Counted from the stretch's first letter, positions 23,264 to 37,073 are shown. The stretch is 64,000 bases of DNA from Chionis minor (GCA_013398295.1 VZSF01001309.1:109433-173432), one strand, 5' to 3'. Made by a program: numbers and translations. Notes: generated by a model from the letters alone, not told the origin.

Positions 23264-26141
23264 AGGAACCATGGAGTTTTCCAGAAGAAAGGTACATTTT
23301 TCAGACTACCATTTCCCGCACGTAATTTTAAAAAAATAGTACTACTACAAATTACAAATGAGTTTCTAAATGAATGCAGTGGAAATTGTTTTTTTCCGGT
23401 GCAGTTGAAAACCCTGCAAACTTCACCCTACAGAAGTTGTGTTCAAGGAGGACAGAGCTACCTGAGTGGGGACATTTTTTCCTGTGGTTTTCTCAGAGAC
23501 TTTAATACTCTGTATTTAGTCTCTCTGTCAGTAACCTATGTTTCAGAGGTTAAGTACTCATTAAGATAAGATGGAGCAAAAGATGGAATGCATTGTAAAG
23601 GAACATTATCCATAAACTAATTTAGAGCTCAGTCACATGAAAGCCAAGCCCGGCTTTGCTCACACAGTACACGGTAATGATATGTTTCAGGGTTGCAGCT
23701 GAGAACAAATTTGACAGATCTGTGCACCGTGCAACCACATTTGCTAATGTTAGTTTTAAAACAGTAAAGATCAATCCCAGTTGAAAATATTTTCTTGGGA
23801 AAGCTGAGAACCTATCTTACTATTGCCTGGTAATAGACATGGGCACCCATTCAGTATGAGCATGGCGCGTGTGCCCTTGGAAGGATATTGCCGCTGGTGG
23901 CCCCCATGTTGACTGCTGTGTGCTCAACCAGAGCTTCTGGGGATGTGAGTGCCCAATCAGCGACTGCTGTGATCATTTGTTATGGACATCTACAGATGCC
24001 TGCTCCAGGACTGGGTGGATTGTCCTGGATGGTCTCAGCATGGGCACTTTGAGTGACCAACTCACGCTACCAAATGAGCCTAGCGACATGGAGCATCCAT
24101 AATGTCAGCTTGGAGATCACACAGAAGTCACCCTGAAGCTCTTTCTGAGCTGTATCTTGCCTGATACTTCATCTCTAGGTAGACGTTATTGTATTACTTA
24201 GGTTAAGGCATTATTTGGTCATACCTGGCCTTCCTATCTCGTTGAAGGTGCCCACCCTGGATCCTGCTTTCTTTCCTATGGATGATAAGGTGTGTTAGGC
24301 AAAACACTCCCTCAGAGAGCTTTAAGATTTTGGAACATGCTCACTCCAAGTCTGAATTTGATAATGTCTTGATATGCTGCAAGACATCTGTTTGAAGGGA
24401 TTTTTGGAGAGGACTGTGAGATTGCTTCCCATAGTGATGAATGAACAGAAAGAAGCTTCCATAGGTGTTCCGCTGGCTGAGTTCCTGCGGGAACAATTAT
24501 TTCAGTGCCTCTGGGATTTCATTATATTGTGTAATTAGTGAAGGTGTCAGGAAAATTTGAGCTGGGGATAAGCACGATTTTATCACTTTAGATCTTAATA
24601 AATAAATATTCTGAGGTCTAAGCTTTGCGAGTGGCTTAGACACGTGGGTCTCAGGCGCAGAAGTCACCAGCATTAGCTTTGGGGTAGCAGCCCATGTCTG
24701 TGCTCTTACTCTGAGGCGAAGGTAAAATAATTCAAATGAGAGAGCTGAACCATCTCTCCGTACCTTATAATCATCACACATTAAGAATTCACACACTGAC
24801 AGCTAAAACAGCTCAGCCGAATTGGGACAGCTGGTTACGTGTCCAACCCCTGTGATCCTTCCTCCTGTCTCTAGTTCACTTCTTAAAATACAGGTTTATG
24901 TAACAGGTCACATTTTTCAAAAGTTCCTAAATCTTCCTAACTTATTGGAGAGTTTTGTAAACTTTCGAAATATCTGCAGATAAACTATGCAGGTAGTATG
25001 GGGAAGAGATTCCTCCGAACTCACACATTTATGTCCTACTCCCGCAGTCGTACCAGGGGGAGTTTATGCACGTGAGCAGTCTCAGTGAATCATTGTGGTT
25101 GTTATTGCAGAACTGGGCCTTGGAGTTAATCAAGTTTGGAAAACATAATTTCTTTCCTATCTGAAATATAGGAAAGAAAATTCTCATCTTACGCTTCTCT
25201 GTTTTGCTTTCAGTGTTTCAATTTTCTTTTATTCAAGCGGATTAATTTTGCCAGCTAAATGCAACACCTCCTCTGGCATGCCAAGCAGAGGGGAATACTG
25301 CAGCACGTTTTAATCTTGAAAACAAAATAATTAGTTTAAAAATAGTCCCATATTTCTTCATTTTATGCCATACTCTCTTTAGACTTGATAATCATCCTTT
25401 CTTGCACTTGAGATACCTTCCCTCCCCACACCCACTCTCTCCTATCCCCCTGAAATTCTGGGGAAACAGGAGAAGATCTATCAGCAGCCGTATTTCCAAC
25501 AGTGGCACAGAAGATGCCTTTGGAGGGGTTTTTGGGGAGAGCTTTTTAACACTTCTTAATAAGATCTTGATGTGTTCCAGAAGCCTTTATCTCTCTGCAG
25601 CCACATTTAGATGGTCTCTTCTTTGGTGACCACAGAAGTTGGTCACCTCGTTGGTCACAGAAGTTTGGTGACCTCAAGCAAACAGTGGAACACGTGCGTA
25701 GGATCAACCACGGGCAGCTTTACTTCAGGTGCTTTAGGAAAGGGCATTTTGGTTTAAAAAACCCCAAACAACATCCACATTCGCTTTGGGTGCAGAGGTG
25801 TGGGGAGCTGGGAATTATAGGAACATGAAACACTCCAAAGGATGTGATCAAATCATAAAAATGAATTGTTTTGGCTTCAGCAAAACTGACAGTTTAGAGC
25901 TAAATTGGCTTTCTGAAACATACCTCAGTAATGACAAATGATAAAAGCAGGTGGAAACAAATCTACCCAGCTGCTGCAGCCGAGGGGAAGTTGGAAGTAG
26001 TCTGCATTCAGCAGGTTTCTACATGTTATATGAAAAGTGATTGCTTGTTCAGATCACAGTGTTGAAAAGCCCATATTTTCCTAATGCTTTTTTAATGAAA
26101 AATCAGATCCAGGAGAACTTTCTCATTCCTTCTGTTTTTAG
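23264..26141. other. Non-coding intronic-looking stretch
   Basis: No gene was recognised. A 77-codon plus-strand frame at 23869-24102 has several Cys and Trp but no known motif or splice pair. The segment contains the 25623-25676 tandem/inverted repeat described separately. Confidence 0.4.
25623..25676. repeat. Imperfect tandem repeat with inverted GGTGACC/GGTCACC cores
   Basis: Two copies of about 27 bp are built on TTGGT-CACAGAAGTT-GGT-ACCTC. Within them GGTGACC and its reverse complement GGTCACC alternate, so the stretch can pair with itself. It is probably a local duplication. Confidence 0.6.
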
Positions 26142-26239
26142 CTTGGCTTTCAAATGTTCCTCAGTTATCCGAGAGGTCACTGTAATGCTGGGCAATTCAG
26201 AAATATATGAGGCCCGCTTAGAAAAGCTTTTTCAGGAAG
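26142..26239 (+). CDS. Candidate internal coding exon 2 of the same unrecognised gene
   Basis: The acceptor is a good pyrimidine tract (TTTCTCATTCCTTCTGTTTTTAG) ending at 26141. The donor is GGAAG|GTAAAGG at 26239/26240. Two frames contain stops. The third starts with one base that completes the codon left by exon 110-213 and gives 32 codons (L-A-F-K-C-S-S-V-I-R-E-V-T near the start, E-A-R-L-E-K-L-F-Q-E at the end). It leaves one base (G). The product looks like amphipathic helices. The next exon should start with two completing bases, as both 62750 and 36967 do. Length 98 bp is typical of a vertebrate internal exon. The family is unknown to me. Confidence 0.5.
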
Positions 26240-27411
26240 GTAAAGGCTTTTGTTTCGATATGAATGACTTTTGCAAAGGGAGTTCATTCTTTACATTCTG
26301 TTCTTTGTTGTGGCTCTGCCAAGTTACGAGTAAACAAAACACTTAATGCCCATTTCTGTGTATGATTTGATGAGGATGACGTACAAAGTTTGCAGGGAAA
26401 GTTAAAGCTTTTAGGGTGAATAAAAACCCAAGCCTTAAAAGTGGTGAACACTCCCTGCTGAAATCCTGCGAAACAGCAGATTGTGCAACAATTCTCAAAA
26501 AAGATAAAAAGGGAGGGGAATAAGTAATGCTTCTGTATATTTGCTGTCTTAAGAAATAGGGTAGGAATGAACTGTTCTCTCGTTCAGTCTGTAATCTCTT
26601 GTTAAGCAAATGCTTATTGTCTATATTTTCAAGGAAATTTTTTCCATTTTAGTCAAGAGCATCAAAATCCAAAAGAAGGGGGAGGAAGACGCTGTGAAGA
26701 GTGATTCTTGCCCATTCAAAACAACAGGGAAAAAAAAGACTAATTTAGGTTAATTATTAGCTTTTTCAATATTTATGTAGTTTCTGGCCCATTCTTCCCT
26801 TTGGTACAGAGACAGGGCAAAGAAGGAAACATTTCCTTGGTTTTTTCCCCACACACCTCTCACTGCACTCACTTTTCCCTCTTGCAGCTAAGCAAGTGGC
26901 GTGCAGGAAATCGCCCTTAATCATTGCTCCCAATGTGAATTTGGTGATGTGATTCGTGCTAATATGTTGCCGAGCAATTTGCTTTCCCCCTCAAAAATGA
27001 GATGTCAAAAGAGAGCGTGTTATTTTGGGAGTCCAGATAATTTTCCTTCCTCTCCGTTCCTTACTGTCAGCCATAACCTGAAGGCTTCTGGTGAAAACAT
27101 TTTGTGGATGATTCCAACTATTAAAGATATTATGAAGCTCCCAGAATTTGAACATTTTTTTAAGGGGATGGTGTCTGTTCTTCAAAGTGCACAGTAAATA
27201 ATATTTCGTTCCTCATATAAGGAGTCTGTTCTTTCAGGAAAAATTCTACTTTTTTTCCTAAGCAGACCTGTGGAAGCTACTGTGTGCTGAAGGCTTTACG
27301 AAGTGGAGCCCCAAAGCCTAGTGATTAAAGGCAGCTTTAAATGCACAAGACACTTCTCACATTAAAAATCTGTACCGGGAGATTAGTTAATATCACAATC
27401 CACCTTTGATA
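26240..27411. other. Non-coding intronic-looking stretch
   Basis: Short frames only. A 98-codon plus-strand frame at 26901-27197 follows TCTTGCAG but has no matched donor and no recognised motif. Confidence 0.4.
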
Positions 27412-27821
27412 AAATCACAGAATCACAGAATCACTGGGGTCAGAAGGGACCTCTGCCAGAGCAGGGTTGTCCAGAGCAGGTGGCACAGGATGGTGTCCAG
27501 GCGGGTTGGGAATGTCTCCAGAGTGGGAGCCTCCACCACCTCTCTGGGCAGCCTGTGCCAGGGCTCTGCCACCCTCAAAGGAAAGAAGTTCCTCCTCATG
27601 TTGAGATGGAACTTCCAATGTTCAAGTTTGTGCCTGTTACCTCTTGTCCTGTCACTGGGCACCACTGAAAAAAGCCTGGCCCCTTCCTCCTGGCCCCCTC
27701 CCTTTAGGTATTTGTAGGCATTGATGAGATCCCCCATCAGCCTGCTCTTCTCCGGACTAAGAATACCCAACTCCCTCAGCCTTTCCTCATCAGAAAGGTG
27801 TTACAGCCCCCTAATCATCTT
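27412..27821 (-). mobile_element. CR1 LINE, older subfamily, 5'-truncated
   Basis: The minus strand ends in the TCTGTGATTCTGTGATTTT-type terminus and has the TGACCCCAGTGATTC block typical of a different CR1 group from the other copies here. One minus-strand frame still reads CR1 ORF2 C-terminal motifs ([23 protein letters not shown]). The copy is about 410 bp long, 5'-truncated and inactive. The 3' UTR is short, as expected for this type. Confidence 0.95.
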
Positions 27822-29336
27822 ATGCCAATAATATAATATATTTTTCTGACATAATAAATACATTAGGTATATACATCACTGAAGGCTGGGGAATTTTCCA
27901 CAGTACTTCTTGAGCATGACTATCTAAAGCGAAACAGTACGTGCAGCATAGCAGAAGATAAAGTCCTGATCATTCACATACAGGTTACTGGAGAGTTACT
28001 GCCATTTTCCTAAGTTCAGAGGAGAGTAGCATAGGTGTAAACCAGGGAAATGGCTCTTGGAGTTGTGTTGAAAAAAGAGTCTGCTACAGCTTGCGGGCTT
28101 TTATGGTTCAGGCTATATGAGCAAGCGTCTGGTAAGATGGATGCAAAGAGTTTGGCTAGCCCTAATAATGGCAGTGCAGAGCCTTGCCTGAAACCTCAGG
28201 CACTTTTTGGAGCAGCATGAGTAAAACAGCCATAAGAAATAAAGCTGAGTTTTCTCTCACCTGATTTGGAGATTACCCACACCTTTATGTTTGTGTTGTT
28301 AGTTTTGGATGGAATTTTTCGGTTCCTGTACTTTATATTGTTAAGTTTACAGAAAGGAGATCCTCCGTGTTCAGTGGTGGAACAACGTGTGTTGAACCTT
28401 TGGTGAGATCTTTTAAAATTTGGCTTTTTAAAGCAAGTTTGACGCAGTCCTACTGAAGTACTCACATTGTACTTTGTGATAACTCAAGGCATTCCATTAT
28501 GTAGAGGCGTGACCTTTCAAAGGGTGCAAACCATGAAGGTGCAGTGACCGCCCCTTCCAGCACGATGGGGCAGCAAGAGAAGCACAGCACAAGCAGACAA
28601 AAACTAAGAGTTGAACTGCATTAAAAAAACCTCAAACCGCCCAGGAGTTCACCATGATGTCATCTTACTGGCTCTGTAGGAATTTCTTTGCTGCATAGGT
28701 GGGACTTCAAGGTACCACTTCACTTCAAGGGTGCCCTGCTTTCGCGTCTTGCTTGAATCTGGTCACAGATCCCAGTCAAATGTTTCAGTGGTGATTGCAC
28801 AGGGCACAGAGGGGAAAAAAATATAGAAAATATACTAAAATTTATTTCTGACCTTTTTTTGGCAGGCCTCCTATGTCATCAAGCTTTGGATGGAATCAGG
28901 CCAGCTTGGCACTTAGTGCCCTGACCGGACACCACCGCAGGTCGTGTAGAGGCCTTTCTTCTTTTCTAAGGAATGCTTCCTTCTCTCTAAGTGGTCTGAA
29001 AATATGCAGATTACAAGTATCAAGGCACAATCATTTCAGCTATTTATGAAGGTTGGTCACTTGCAGTGAAATCCAAGCTATTCTGAATAGAGGAAAAAAA
29101 CCTAGGACACCTCTGTGGAAAAACACACTTTGTGCATCTGAAATACCAAAGAGAAAGGCAAAGTTGTTTTTTTTTTCTAGAATAAACACCGTTCAACGTC
29201 AGCTATACATAAGCAGAGCCGAGGGATCCGAGCTGAGCAATTACAGCACTTTGCAGAGTCAGAAAAGTAAATAGCAGACTCTTATGAGAGCAGCCACTGT
29301 GATCCTAGTAGATCTCGGAGAAAGAGCTATGAAATG

Positions 29337-29354
29337 ACAACAACAACAACAACA
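29337..29354. repeat. (ACA)n microsatellite
   Basis: About six ACA/CAA units, followed after AGC by an A10 run. This is a simple repeat. Confidence 0.85.
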
Positions 29355-32034
29355 GCAAAAAAAAAAGCAAGAGGGGAGTTCAACGTCAAACTGGCAGACT
29401 CTACAGTGTCATCTGTAAAATGATATCATCTGCCAGAAAGCCTGCTGCCAATTCAGGCATTTTTCTGCATTCACAAGTTACAAGTGTGCAGCTGTGAGGC
29501 TATTGAATTTCATGACTGTACATTTGCAGCTTGTGAATTTGTCAGTAGGCATTTCCATCCTGATAATATTTGTTGAGAGCTGTGCGGTATGTATTGCCTT
29601 TATATTAGATACGCTTAGTACAGTCTGCAAATGCTAATCAGAGAATCTCTGCTGGACCATGGTAAAAGTATCTAAGACAGAATGTTTTCTTACTGGTTTG
29701 CATTAATATTTTTTGATTTTCCAGAACTCTTATTTGTGACTGGAAGCTCATTGTGAAAAGCAGTCGAATATATGTACTGAAACAGGGGAATGGCATCCAC
29801 TCACATTATCATTATTTTCTATTCTTTGCTTTTTTGTGTTTAGCTCTAAGGAAACCTCATTCCCCAGCATGCAATACCAGGATGCCAGAATCTTGTTGGG
29901 CTATCATACAACTGATTTTTTAATTTTATTTTTTATTTAAACATTAAAAATACACCACCGGTGATTTGTCATGGACATTAATTTGGTTGCATTTGTAGAT
30001 CTCTGAAAAGTAAGGGATGGCAAATGGAGGAAGCAAAAATGTCTGCTTAAAGTAGTTTGCTGAAGACCACATAGGAAATCTCATTTTTAGCAATGGTCTA
30101 TAAATGCATCTCTCTTAAACTGAGTTTTCTAGAAATTCTGGGCAAAATTGTGCCTTAAAGGCACAGTTCTGAAGGAAAGGGATATCTGGGTGGAAGAAGG
30201 GGAGACATAAGGAAAAAAGTCTTTTTAGTTTGGAGTTCACTTTGTGATATCTGGGCAGCACATTTTGCAGTGGGAATGCTGCCAAAAGCCGAGCTGTGTA
30301 GTAAATAAACTTTTCGGGGAAAAGCTGGCTGAAAGAAGATGGCTAGCCCAAGTAGGATCTTGAATGTCTAGTTACTCATTTATTTATTCACTTTAATTCA
30401 GTCCTTGTGTATGGCACCTGTATTGATATGGTTGGCAAATGACAGGTTCATCCTCCAGAATCAAAAGATAATTAAACAGAAGCCTGCCATGACTGCAAAT
30501 CCCAGCTCTTCCCACTCTTAAATGTGGTCTGAAGAAGCGCCCACCTCGCCAAGAGAAAGCAGCAGGTCCTGCGGTGTCGCTGTCTCCTTCCAGCACCCAT
30601 CCTTCCCCTTCCTGTGCCGAGTGAGACCTGCTTCACGAGTGGAGCTGTCACACACCGAGCGGGGATTGGTGACTTTTTAGGTTAACCTGATCACAAAACA
30701 TGTCTTGTGAGAGCTCAGACACCAGTATGAATTATGGTGAGCGGATGGTTGGGATGCCAGTGGTTTGGATGGTGACACACCACTGGGAGGAGGCCACCAG
30801 CTTCTCTGGGTTGCCTTCTGGGCTGAATTAAGATCAGTAAGTGCAGTACTCTCGGTTTGACCAAGCTGTGCCTTACGGTAGTAAATCCCACCTGGGAAGC
30901 CTCCTTCTGGAATAACTCTTGCAATTTGATTGCTTTCTTCATCCCATCCTTGGTACTGGTATGTACAAAGTTTCTCTTAGGATTGTCCTGAAGGATCCTT
31001 CAGCCCAGCACGTGATTACTGGAGGAACACTGGAAAAGAAACAAATTGTGAATTGAGTTTTCCCAGTCTGTCACAATCAGTGGCTGCTGGAGCAATGAGC
31101 TGATTCCAACACAGCTCTCGATGGGATTAGTTACCCCTCACTGATGTGTCTGCAGCACCTGGGGAATAAAAAAGCTCATGGAAATCGAGATCTGCTTGCC
31201 ACAGAAAGTCCAGGTGCATCTTTTTTTTTCCATGGAATCTTATTTCACTTTCCTCACCAGCTTAGGGGAAGATAATACTGAAAATATTTTGCTGGCCCTA
31301 GGTAAATAAATAAACAAACTCCAGAGTTCAAGTATGTGTGGCATCTTGCTTTTCCTTAGTGAGCAGTGTAAACAAACAAAGCAGTCTTTTTTCCACTACT
31401 TGTGCAAAACATTGCCAATTGATAATGTAGTAGTAATATTAACACATGCCTGTTCAAAAATGTGATGCATACTTTTGGGTCTTTGAGATTAGCTCCTCTG
31501 AAGTGCTTTTTCTTCGGCTGCCTGACAAGGTTTTTGGCTCTGCTTCAGTCTGGTAAGAAGACAGCTGCTCAACTTCTGACACAAATGAAGAAAATTGATG
31601 GTATGCCATCTCCGAAATTCCCTTTTTTCCTGGCAGGCATTACTAGACTGAGTGCTAGGAGTCATTCAAAGTTTGGGGCTTTTTTTTTAAACTGTTAGTT
31701 GGGACAGAATTGGGGGATTGCTTGGTTGGCTGGGCTGCTTCTGATAACGTTTGACGCTGTCATAGAGTCTGCATCCCTGGGAACATAAATAAATACCGTA
31801 GCCTTAATACGTACACTGCTTATACGGCTTACTTGCTTAGCTGCTGTTGTGTGCTGAATTACCATTTGCATGGCTTTGCATAACGTCTTGGCACTTCATT
31901 TCTCTTTCTTTGTCATGGAAATGCAGGAGGCAGAAACCCCAGTGAGGGTGCCTGTAGAGATTGGTCTTCTTGGGGTGTTTCTGTAAGTCTGAGTCCTCCT
32001 GGGATATTTCTTTAATGAGACTAGAGGTGCATAT

Positions 32035-32058
32035 GGGTGACCAAGAGGGTGACCAAGA
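32035..32058. repeat. 12-bp tandem duplication
   Basis: GGGTGACCAAGA occurs twice in exact tandem. It appears to be a recent slippage duplication. Confidence 0.85.
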
Positions 32059-33706
32059 GGAATTCTGTTTAGTAGCTGGCAAACTTCGTTTGCTCCCCAC
32101 GATATTCCTCTGAACTCTCTGATCCTCTCTCTAGTGTACCAACCTAGATATGCTCTCAGGACTTTGAAGACCACTCATTACCGGGTACGTGTATTTATTG
32201 TTTTAGTTGAGCACAAAGGCAACTCCTCTTATCGTGCTTTGCTGTCATGGCTTCCTTGCTCCTCAAGATAATAAGAACTATATTTTCAGTGTTGTTCCTC
32301 CTGGACTATTTCCTGAGTCAAAGTTTTAATCTGCAAAAGACCTCAGCAGATTGGGGCTGTGTAAAGTATACCTAGAGACCTGTCCATCTAAAAAGTAGTA
32401 AATATATTGTGTTGCTATCCCATTGCTTTAGAGATAATCCCTACCCTAGTCTAGTTTTGGACTTTCACTTCATTTCATGATCATCATTATTTTTGCCAAG
32501 GGCTTGTTTTTGATACACATTTTGCTATTCATTTTCAAACCTTGGTGGAAAAGAAGCTATGTAAAGCTCTGAATAATGCACATGACATATGCTGCCCGTC
32601 TTGCAGAGGGAACTGAAGAACCTGACAGCAGTTTGCAGTTTTGGAGCTGGAGAACAGAGGCAGTAAGCTTTACTCAGGAGTTTTGGGGAGCTGGAGGTCA
32701 AACCAAGAAGAGGAATTCTAGAAGACCTAGAGCAGGTAATTTGATGGGGCACGAAGGATGTGCTCAGAGCTGGTCTGAAATGAAAAGCAATCTAGTTAGT
32801 GTTACTATTACTTCATAAAGACACCGTTTTCCTTGGGATGGTAAAACTTGTGTCCCTCGGATAACAACAGAATCCCTTACCTAAAGCACTAACATTTGCC
32901 AGACTTGGGGGAATGGGCAGCAGGATCTCAAGAGTTTTGTGTGTGGGGACATGCTAATACCGGCGCTGCTATTAACTTTGTCGTGGCAGTAAATGGTGGC
33001 TCTGTGCACAGGTCAACTCAATTTTCTCTGTTAAATGCGGAATTAGGAATGACTTTCAAGTTTCATTACTCTCTGCTGTTGTTACGTATCAGTACCTGAA
33101 AGCTTGCGTAAGGTGGGTGATTCCTTTGCCGTAGCTATTATGCACTTCGGTGAAAGTAGGACAAACGCTGGTAAAAATGCTTTGTTTCTTTGAAGTAGGT
33201 AAAAAAGCTGTACCCAAATACGTTGAAGCTTGGCTGTTATTATTTTGTAAAGAATACAAAATACAGTCCGATGAGCAATTCTGAAAGAAGATTAAGTTCT
33301 GGCTTGAGGGAAATAAGAAGTTAAAGCGAGATTTTGTTAAAATAAATTTAAAAAAAAAAATTCATCTTCAAGAGTCAAGTACTGACACCCCCAAATCCCA
33401 TTTTGACTTCCGTTCTTCATTGTGAACTGGAAACGGGTTCAAGCAAACATGCCGCTTTTCTGAAAAATATTGGGCTGGAAACTCGTTATTTATCTCATTT
33501 CCTGGCCGTTTGGAGGAGGCTGCTCCACGTGCAAGAGGCTGGTGAGCGCTCGGGGGCAGCTGCACTGCTGAGGGGCTGCGTGAATATTGCCCTCCCCTCC
33601 CCGGGGCAGCCGCATGCCATCAAATTTGTGTCCGTTAGTGACCGGAATGGAATACACTTGGATTGTATTAACTGGTAGCCAGTTTTGACGTTTTCATCTC
33701 AAGTCC

Positions 33707-33746
33707 TTTTTTTGTTTGTTTGTTTGTTTGCTTGTTTGTTTGTTTT
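33707..33746. repeat. (TTTG)n microsatellite
   Basis: About nine TTTG units with one interruption (a C at 33731). This is a simple tetranucleotide repeat in AT-rich DNA. Confidence 0.9.
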
Positions 33747-36700
33747 AAGAGAATACAAAAGTCAGTTTTTTGTCCAGCTGAGCTTTCCCAGAGAGGAGGT
33801 TTTGGGTTGGATCTCTTGCAGGTGGAGAGCGCAGGACTCGTGCAGCGGAGTTTACCTTTTTAAAAAATGCAGCTAGCTCCTTTGTCTCTTAGGCAACTGC
33901 AAAAATAACTCCATCAAGAATAAACCTGCAAACAAGGGCGAAAAAGCAGAACTGTGTGAAGACATGAAATATACTGGTTTAAATAGTCCTGTAAAACTGC
34001 TTCCTCCCCCTGTACCCTTTCAAGGCTGTAATGATGTGCTCGGATTCTTAAACACGAATCCTGACTTGCATAAATTCAGAGATTTCATCTGTATGGGTCT
34101 GCAAATTGCTAAGACAGTAATACCTGGATATTTTTATGGCACATCCTTAAGTCAATAGGCAAAAGGTTTCTGAATAAAAGCCTTAAAATTACCTCATGAA
34201 TTATTAACTATATCCTATATTACCTTTGAATTATAAAAGCATAGAAAAATAGGAAGGAGAATTGGAAAGCATCAATCTCAGGTTCTTTAAAAACGTAATA
34301 CTAATCATTTCAGCAGTGTACAAATCTTTTATTAAAGATAAAGAGAAAGCCATACTTTTTTATTAACTTGAGGATATGTTCAATCCACATGATTAAAAAT
34401 CTCATTACTAACTGAAGTCAGGGTAGTGATTTATTACTGAAACAAAACAGAAGGCATTTTGCTGCCCATAGCTGTATTTATCGTGAAGAAAACTACCAGT
34501 TTGTATCTACTTTTGTGTGTTAGGTATTTCTAAGGGTGGATTAGATTTTTCTGGGAATGGTGGGCTTTCACTGCAGTCTGCAGCTGAAGCACTACCTCCT
34601 TAAGAAAAACCTGAAACAGAATTATAGGTACCAAGAGATACATTTTCACTCTAGTAAATTTAGATGAAGCAAATGATTTTGTCTGATTAGGTAATAGGAT
34701 GTGCAAAAATTCAGGATTTTATACATATGTACTATTCAAAGGTAGCTAATACTGTAAAACAAGTGTCCAACTGCAAGTATTTTAGGGATTCTTCATGTAC
34801 TAGTATTTATTGATCAATATAGCATAGATGTACTGTTCCAAAAGAGCCCTTGAAGTGACGTCTCAGTTTGCAATGATAAAAAATGATCGACTCGATGACG
34901 TTATTTCCAGAAATGCTATCCTACTTAGGGAGATACATCTACAGAATGTATATAATATTTTTCCCCTTACCAAACCTTAACCAGGTCAAATATTTTTTTA
35001 AGTATTAGGCAGCTATATGGGTGCCTTGTACTTGAAAAGGGTGAATATCTTAAATATTCAATTGTGCCCAGCATAAGTTCCAGTACTATTTATATTACAT
35101 CCTACAATGTAAAATGGAGATAATACTGAATTTATTTACGTCACAGCAGCTGCGGAAAAACCGGGTTATACACGCTTGCATATAAAGACAAGACATTAAA
35201 TGGTGTCATCAATTCCTGCAAGCCAGCAGAAATAGCTTTTCTCTTCCTGATAACCATGCCTGGATGGCTCCCAAGGCTGAGTGCTAGTTTTGCACATCCC
35301 ACAGGAAGTTTGGATTCTCTCCTGCATCGTGGGTGGAAAATGCCTGGTATTATCATGACAGGTGCAATAGGTATTGAAACGTAAACCTTTCACTGATCCT
35401 GGGTAACATATTGCCAGTCCTGGGCTTTGCTCCAGAGGAGTGTTTTGGGAGAAATTACATATCTTGAGGTAAAGAAACATTTCTGGAAATAGGTTGCTTC
35501 AAAAACTTGGCAGCTCTTCAGCTGTTCAAAATGTTAGAAGTAGTCAAGGCAGAGATCGAACAGTGGCTGGGTGAAGGCAAAGAAAGCAGCTAAAGGTGCA
35601 TAATGTATTGTAAAACTGTGGGAGAGATCTTTTGCACAAACATCATGGTCATTTAAGGAGGAACTCATGGGGCAGCTTGCAAAACTGTGATAAATGAATT
35701 CGTTAGGCACCTTTACTCATCTCCAGGTCTGCTGTTTTATTTCCATCTGGATTTGGTGTTTAAGGCACTAAATGACTTCACCAATTTCGCTCACCAATTT
35801 CAAAACTTCACATATTAAAAAATAACCAAGGTGTCGGAGTATTTCCAGTTTCTTGACTTAAAACTATGTCTTGATGATCTCAGGAGAGACCCAGTATAAA
35901 ACATTGTGCATGTAGCCTGCAGAAATGCCGCAGGACCTGAGGGGACTTTTTCCAGAGAGTAGGACAGAAAAGCTGTTTTCTAGTGAGGAGGAGGACACCT
36001 CCAGCTTCCAGTAAGTCCTAGAAAGTCCAGTAAGATATCACCGTGGTTTGCACTCTCAACATGTCCCGTAGACTCTGGGTAGTTTGCAGGGCAGGAGTAA
36101 ATATTCTACGTACGTTTGCAGGGCAAGCCTTGAATATATTGTGTAAATTTATCCTCAGTTTGAGAGGTTCCAGGGTATCAGAAAGCACAGGAAATACAGG
36201 TTGGGTTTCGTATTTCTGTTTGTGTTTGGCCTGTGCTAATTATGCTACATGACTTTATGAGGAATAGCAGAATAAGAAAAATGCCACCAAACCATCTTTT
36301 AAAAATCTCACTTAAATCTATCTCCAAAGTGGTTTTTGTTGTCATACTTTTGGCAGTTGAGGGAGGATCCTCAAGAGAACAAGAACTTGTTTTCTCTGGA
36401 AAATATGCTTTTCTTTCTTTTTTTCTCTTATATTTGCACATAAGTGTTGTTATGTTTTCATTTCCATCTGGAAGGTACAATCTTCATCTGAAAACTTTAT
36501 GTTGTAGCTTTATGAAATAGCATCAAAGAAGGTGATAATGAACACATTAAACATCTTCTGATGATTAACAAGACACTTTTAAGATTTTTCTTTGTCACAT
36601 GGAGGAATTTGGGTATGTAAATCCATTACATGCCAATGTCTGCTCAGTCTGAATCCTCCCAGGGTTTCTCCCGCTTTCAAAGGAACGTTTACATGAGTCT

Positions 36701-36966
36701 CTTAGGTTGGGTTGGGAGTGTGACTGTCCACATTTCTGTGCTTAGCTTTGCACCTTGGAGACCCTCAGCACCAATTTTTTTGCTCTAATGAGATGATCCT
36801 GTTGGCTGTCAGAGCTCACTAATGCAGATGTAGCTTAGGTTGCTCCTTTCATCATGTATTGTGTATGACAAGGCATCAATTAGAAAAGATTAATTTTAAA
36901 AGATCAGTGTATATGCTAAATGAGATAACTGCTCACTTCTGATCTTATGTGAATTTTGTTTTTCAG

Positions 36967-37073
36967 ATGCTTACCTACAGGAATATGCTTGGCAGCTAAT
37001 AAATATTTGCCCAGAATTCTGGATTTCACCTGCCCAGAATACTTCACTCTGGATTTCACCTGCCAGACTCTGA
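36967..37073 (+). other. Alternative terminal-exon candidate with an internal 30-bp duplication
   Basis: The acceptor is GAATTTTGTTTTTCAG at 36951-36966. Starting with two completing bases (as exon 26142-26239 requires) gives Asp and then 34 codons starting A-Y-L-Q-E-Y-A-W-Q-L before TGA at 37071-37073. The last third contains CTGGATTTCACCTGCC twice, at 37019-37034 and 37049-37064. The in-frame duplication therefore repeats W-I-S-P-A. A donor-like CTCGG|GTAAAT follows near 37096, after the stop. It competes with 62750-62922 as the 3' end. Evidence is splice signal plus phase only. Confidence 0.22.
37019..37064. repeat. 30-bp spaced direct repeat
   Basis: The 16-base motif CTGGATTTCACCTGCC recurs exactly with 30-bp periodicity. 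This is a local tandem duplication with partly diverged spacers. Confidence 0.85.

Larger units (their letters stand above)
27822..36966. other. Non-coding stretch with simple repeats
   Basis: Nine kilobases without a supportable gene or transposon. Small features are an (ACA)n tract at 29337-29354 followed by an A run, a 12-bp tandem pair at 32035-32058, A-rich DNA near 33350-33360 and an interrupted (TTTG)n at 33707-33746. Open frames are all below about 100 codons. Confidence 0.45.
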
